Positions 59,290-64,000 of a stretch of DNA of 64,000 nucleotides are shown one piece after another; position 1 is the first letter of the stretch, and the number at the start of each line of letters is the position of its first letter. A model generated the notes under the pieces. That model was not told where the DNA came from. It worked only from the letters and a program-made list of their open reading frames with translations, and searched no databases. The translations under genes were made by a program, and so were the position numbers. This DNA is from Ulva prolifera (Eukaryota; Chlorophyta; Ulvophyceae; Ulvales; Ulvaceae), in the NCBI GenBank assembly GCA_023078555.1, contig CM041198.1, positions 3,333,354 through 3,397,353 on the forward strand. Direction: 5' to 3'.

Positions 59290-61146
59290 CGAGTACTCAA
59301 CTTCATAGTCAAATTCCTGTAGGCGCATCGCCCATCGCTCTAGCTTAGAATTTTCGAAAGGAGCCGTGGACAACCATTTCAAGGCCGCGTGGTCAGTGCG
59401 AACACGAAATTTGTAGCCGTGTAAATACGGTCTGAATTTTCGGGTGGCCCATACAAGGGCCAGGCACTCTCCTTCCGTGGGAGCATAATGGCTCTCAGCT
59501 TGGTTCAGAGATCTGCTAGAGTACGCTATGACATACTCTTTCTCTGCAGAGTCCGGATCTGCAAGATCCTCTGGCTGGATCTGGCTCAAAACCGCACCAA
59601 CAGCTAGTTTGGACCAGCCTGTGGTGAGAATGAACAGTCGTTCTGGGTCTGGCATGCGTAAGCACGCCGGAGACACGAGATCTGCTTTTAGCTGATCAAA
59701 GGCGCGCTGGCATTCCTCAGACCAGATGAATTGCAGGTTCTTTTTCAGAAGCGCCCTCAAAGGTGCTGACTTGTCCGCATACGCTTGTATGTGCTCGTGG
59801 AAATATCTAGTGGCACCCAAGAAGCTGCGAACGTCCGCAACATTTCGAGGCACCGGAAGCTTGTTCACCGCAGCCACTTCGTTAGGATCGGGCGCAGTGC
59901 CGGCCTCACTGACAATAGAGCCCAGTACTCTGCACTCTGCAGCTGCCCAGACGCATTTGGCATATTTAACCTTCAGACCTGACTTACGCAGGCGCTCAAA
60001 AACACTGCCAAGAATGCTGAGGTGCTCTTGCCATGTCTTGGAAAAGATTGTAACGTCGTCTATGTAGACTGACACGCCTTTGATATCTTTTAGCACATGT
60101 GCGATGAGACGCTGGAAGGCAGCAGGCGAGTTGGAAAGGCCCATAGGAGCCTTCGTCCAGACATACACTTCCCCATCGGGGCCCGTAAAGGCCGTTTTGT
60201 GCTGAACCTGTTCGACCACTGGAAGGGCCCAGAATCTCCAGGTCAAATCCAGAGCTGTGAAGTATTTACAGCCGGACATGGATTGAAGCAGGTCACGAAT
60301 ATGCGGGAGGGCATGGTAGTCGCGCTTCGACACAGCATTCAACCTGCGGAAGTCTACGCACATACGCAGCTCGTCCGGCTTACGTGGCTTCGGCACAAAT
60401 AGCACCGGAGAGAGAAAGTTGGTTGGACCGTCAGCTTTCTTAATCACTTCATGCTGCAAGAGCAGAGACACTTGCGTTCTGAAAGCTTCCAATTCTGTGT
60501 ATGAGAGCCTGTAAGGCCTCTGCTTCCATTTGGCACCTTCCTCCGTGGGAATCTGGAGGTAGAACTCCTTGTAATCCTCAGATAGGCACCCAATGCCATT
60601 AGGGTCCCAAGAGATCTGGTCCTTGTGCTTTTCAATCAGAGCTTGTAGCTCTTGAGTCTGCTCGTCTGTGAGCTGGTAGCTCGTGACTTGAGCTACCTCC
60701 GCTGTGGCACTGGCGAGTTGTGCTTTCTCGACCGCGGCTCGGCGGATAGACTCTTCTGTGCGCAATTGCCTTTGCCTAAGGTGATACTGAGTACGCCTAC
60801 AGAATGTGCGGGGTACGCCTGAATTCTCTGCGCATGAAGCTGCTGCAGATTTCGGCAGTTCCGTGAAATTATTTCCGGGAGGTGCAGCCTCGATCAGGAT
60901 GCGGTGTTCCTCTGGAATTGCGCCAGGGTCAAAACCCAGCGCTTGGTCGTGTGAAGGGTCAGGCACACGTAACGACGATTGTGTCGCAGTGTCCTCACCC
61001 TCCTCAGGCATGTCACACATCGTGTGCGACCTGCAACACGAGTTGACGTGGGCGAACTCATCACCCACCAAATCACCACCGTCGATGACTGGTGTAATAA
61101 TGAAGGGCAAGCGCGGCTTGCAGAAAGCTTGGCGACCTAAAGACAT
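59290..61146 (-). pseudogene. Gypsy E: reverse transcriptase and RNase H
   Basis: A long open frame. RT has VLFVPKPRKPDELRMCVDFR, TALDLTWRFW (motif A), APMGLSNSPAAFQRL and VSVYIDDVTIF (YIDD box), all intact. RNase H reads LTTGWSKLAVGAVL where copy C has LTTDWSK, so the first catalytic Asp is Gly (about 59618-59620). Later motifs (YAPTEGECLALVWA, RTDHAALKWL) are kept. The frame then runs out of phase with the PHD segment. RT could be functional, RNase H probably is not. Confidence 0.85.
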
Positions 61147-61149
61147 ATC

Positions 61150-61509
61150 TATCAGAAACCGTTACAGCTTGCCAGGTCAGACGCGCAGTCTCAGTTCAGG
61201 TCACATCAGGTCAGCCAGCGTTTCCATACCTGCTGCGCACAGAGGTAGAACCGAGGAAACGCTTGAGAGGAGATAAATGCTAATACCGTAAGACAGTAAA
61301 GAGAATGGTTACAGATCTCAGTGTGCACATGCCTATATGCACACTGAACACACATCACTCAAGGTTACGGCGTGAAACCCTCGCGGGATCTCTCTCGCTA
61401 CATCAAGACAATCCTGTTGGCGGCCTACCCCTGCACTGGATCCGCGGATCGTCCGTGCATGGGTGCACCTGTCACCACACTGCTGCCCGCAGGCTCATGC
61501 ATTGTGACA
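61150..61509 (-). repeat. Solo copia LTR with 5-bp TSD inside gypsy E
   Basis: Starts TATCAGAAACC and ends TTGTGACA, homologous to the copia LTR in the minus orientation. ATATC flanks both sides (61145-61149 and 61510-61514). It interrupts the gypsy polyprotein between ALVDI and SLGRQ. A solo LTR with intact TSD indicates insertion and then LTR-LTR recombination. Confidence 0.9.
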
Positions 61510-61514
61510 ATATC

Positions 61515-62458
61515 CACAAGGGCACAGCCCTGAGAGTCTATGGAACAGTTGTATGTCCCCTTCGAAATGCTATCGAAAACACCTGCCAATGCAACATTTG
61601 TGGGGGACGGGTCTTTAAACGAGCGGACCCAGCGCCATGCAGACACTCTCAACTCGGTCATTGAGATGCATCTGTGACGGCTCCACTGACTTGCATGGGC
61701 GTGAGGCGTTTGCCGGTAACATTCCATGTCATCCAAGGGGTCTGTAGATGGAGAATCTGGCAGAACCCAGCATCAGTGGGGTCGCGGCCCCGAAACAGAT
61801 TTTGAAGCCCTTTGAGGAAATACAACCCATATCCTTTCGGCACGCCCAGGCAGATGGAAGTAACTCCCATTGACTGCGACAAAGGGTATGCCAGCGGATA
61901 GGGGGCATTGAATTTCCTGCGGAACCCAAGTCCGAGGACAACATCTGCCGGGGCGACGTCGACGAGCGTACAATACACTGGACAGCACGCACAACCAAGG
62001 TGCAAGTGAATTAGAACCATATGGTCATGCCGTGTCGTGTTCCCATGAAAACCAGTGAGGGTTACAGGCTGCTGCATTTTAATACCATGAGATTTGCCAA
62101 TGTCATGGTTGTCATTGAGCGAAGGGTGACCCTTTTCCCAATCTGCTTTGTGCTTCTGCCAAGCAGATTTGGTGATGGTTTTGAGTTCTGCGCCCTCATC
62201 AAAAGCGACTTTCAACCCCTGAGGGTGATTTTGCGCGCCGGCGCGGGGGACTTGAGATGTCAAGAACCCCGTGCACTTCCGCATTCCAGCGAATGGAACT
62301 TCAAAGTTGGTCGTCTTGCCCGGCACTTTTGTCCATTTCGCGCTGGAACAGAGTATCTTGGACCACCGAGCGCTGACACCGCTAGGGTCTGCGCACGTGG
62401 AAATGGCAGCAGCCAACACTTTCATCGTGTCGGGAGTGGCGCCGGCATGGGCAGTCAC
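61515..62458 (-). pseudogene. Gypsy E: retropepsin-like protease region
   Basis: The frame 62458-61658 contains LKVAFDEGAELKTITKSAW, aligned with the D-T/S-G-A active site of retropepsins but reading DEGA, and later VVLGLGFRRKFN, which fits the conserved ILG-type strand. A frameshift near 61660-61740 moves the frame to the linker (NVALAGVFDSISKGTYNCSI), which runs into the copia LTR. The active-site change may inactivate it. Confidence 0.6.
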
Positions 62459-62461
62459 GAC

Positions 62462-63768
62462 TCAACGGAGTGCGGCAGCCAGGACAGCATCAACGCTTTT
62501 GCGTGGGCCGTCGAGCACATGCGCATCGTCCGCTTCACGCAGCGTCTTGGCAAATTGCACAAGGAACGTCACAAGGAGCGTCACAAGTCGGTCATGCGCA
62601 GCGAGCGCAGCCAGCTCTGCCAGAGAAAGGGTGACCGTAGACTGCAGAATTGCTCGGTACACACGCGTGAGCACTTTACGATCTGCCATTTCGCGACGGA
62701 ACTCATCGAGGTGCGCCCGGCGCGCGGCGACCGTGTCGGAGTCCTGCTCATCACATGTCACATCACACACATCCTCGCGGCCCGCCTGCAAATTTGGCCG
62801 ACGTGCCGACGGCTTCTGCGCTAGGCGGGCTGGGTGCACTTCTTTGGCACCCGCGGAAGGTACAGTGACCCCATCCTGAGATCTCTGAGCAACAGCGTCG
62901 GTACTGTCGCCGTGCGAACTGCTGGCGCTAGCAGGGGAGGACGTCTTTGTGCGCTTGTTGCATCTGCCTTTGCGCCCCCCCGCCGTAGCTGCGCGGTCAT
63001 CCGCGCCAGAAGGGACAGCGGACTCCACGTCATTCGCAACAGTCGGGAGTGCCGAAGGCGCGTCCTGGACAGGCGTGGGAGCCGTGGCGTCCAGACTCTT
63101 CAACGGCACTTCAACTGGAGGCTGCGCTGATATGGTACAAGGTTGCTCCTTATATAATAATTAGGATCATATGAGCGTTCACGGGCAGTAGGGCTGAACT
63201 CAACTGTGTTGCGGGAGCGCGTGGCAGCAGCGACCGAAGCATGGCTTGGCTTTGCTGCCGGCTCCACGCTCGCTGCCAACATCTCCCAATGGTCTTTAAG
63301 CGGCCACACGGTGGACCCAACGGCTGGGGAGCGGCCATGCTGGAGGGCATGCGAATTCACCGCTGCCACGACTGCAATGGACATGTGCGCGCTTAGAGCA
63401 TTGGTGTGGACTGACATCTGTGGATCAGATGCCATAAGCATGTCAGGGGAGAAATCTTGCTGGACCGGTTGGTTCGCTTTTGGCTGGTCCCAACACGGGC
63501 CAGGGTCGCGATCACCACGACCACCGCCACGGCCACGGCCGCGACCGCTGCCGCGCCCGGTGGGAGTGCCCCGATCTGTCGGAGCTGCACCACTCGCGGC
63601 GACAGCCGCAGACGCAGCTACCGAAGGAGCACGCCGGGGCTGTGCTGAATGTTCGGCTTGCTCACGATCAAGCATATGGCACAACGCGCGAATGGGCTCT
63701 AGATCCCCCAAGTTATACTCGTCGGATGTCTCTGTGATGCCCTGCTCAAGCAAGTGTTTGCGAGCCAC
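62462..63768 (-). pseudogene. Gypsy E: Gag region
   Basis: 63768-63100 encodes a basic, Gly/Arg-rich segment (RGSGRGRGRGGGRGDRD) after HLLEQGITETSDEYNLGDLE. A frameshift near 63100 leads to 63109-62462 with the pre-protease signature ILQSTVTLSLAELAALA. A single TGA (62462-62464) separates it from the protease in the same frame. It is either a readthrough point or a mutation. An upstream TAG at 63841-63843 limits the frame. No zinc knuckle found. Confidence 0.55.
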
Positions 63769-63843
63769 AGTATGGAAAACGCGACCGAGCGTGTCGGCGT
63801 GATGTGTACCCCAAAATAACGTTATGTACAGCGCTGGGCACTA

Positions 63844-64000
63844 GGAGAATGGTGACGTGGTGGTGAGGAAGGTGCGAGGACGGCTCGCGGAAGAGGGGCG
63901 GAGGCGTGGCGGAGCCCCCGGATCGGCGAAAGGACTGTTGGCGGAGCGTCCGGAAGGCAGCCCGGAGTGTGGGAGGAAGTTCCGCGAGCGTTCCGACCGG
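63844..64000. other. GC-rich end of window, unassigned
   Basis: Purine-rich on the plus strand, with no LTR or gene recognised. It should be the 5' leader of gypsy E or flanking DNA. Confidence 0.35.

Larger units (their letters stand above)
58101..63843 (-). mobile_element. Ty3/gypsy copy E, most complete copy, integrase deleted
   Basis: Minus-strand order: Gag (about 63768 to 62465), protease (62458 to about 61700), linker, solo copia LTR (61150-61509), RT and RNase H (61146 to about 59290), partial PHD (59281 to 59008), deletion junction near 58998-59008, polyprotein tail (58985 to 58795), 3' UTR and LTR. The 5' LTR is not in the window. Confidence 0.85.

Overview
This window looks like repeat-rich nuclear DNA of a eukaryotic microbe, plausibly an alga. 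It carries GT-AG introns, complete Ty1/copia and degenerate Ty3/gypsy retrotransposons, 5'-truncated LINEs of the restriction-like-endonuclease type, TIR DNA transposons with TA or 8-bp target duplications, long (TG)n and (AT)n microsatellites and eight long G/C homopolymers. There are no operons, no Shine-Dalgarno layout, and I recognised no rRNA, tRNA or CRISPR. The species cannot be named from this sequence.

The dominant theme is a five-copy gene family (copies A-E; A and D on the minus strand, B, C and E on the plus strand). Its product joins a PD-(D/E)xK nuclease-like motif to a C-terminal protein-kinase-like domain, the architecture of some Crinkler/CR-type proteins. Introns can be placed exactly by comparing copies. 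Only copy D (46942-49935) gives an uninterrupted model: five exons, 623 codons plus stop. A, B, C and E each carry visible lesions. A/B and D/E are head-to-head pairs, and their ~4.85 kb spacers (5252-10100 and 49666-54518) are ~99.8% identical. Beyond the spacer, E switches to matching C, so the locus is a mosaic of duplication and gene conversion.

Layout. 1-2724: broken gypsy copy with a PHD finger and its 3' LTR. 2725-5790: LINE-2 tail and kinase A. 5252-10100: spacer with a LINE-2 tail and a G-tract. 10108-12908: kinase B, flanked by ~0.65 kb inverted arms. 13854-20439: complete copia element (identical 354-bp LTRs, 5-bp TSD, intact 1864-aa polyprotein) inserted in one arm. 20440-24600: minisatellite, solo copia LTR and an ~814-bp (TG)n array. 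25222-28524: kinase C. 28688-33988: LINE-2 tail and gypsy C, itself interrupted by a 1725-bp TIR transposon. 34767-40621: an unrecognised region with multi-exon genes, two of them inverted paralogues. 40812-45870: LINE-1 copies and a 764-bp hAT-like MITE. 46942-50204: kinase D. 54526-57784: kinase E. 57948-64000: LINE-2 tail and gypsy E (gag, protease, RT/RNase H; integrase deleted), carrying a solo copia LTR.

Most of the window is therefore nested mobile DNA. The two places that may hold undescribed biology are the nuclease-kinase family, with one intact member among decayed siblings, and the unrecognised 34.7-40.6 kb gene cluster.
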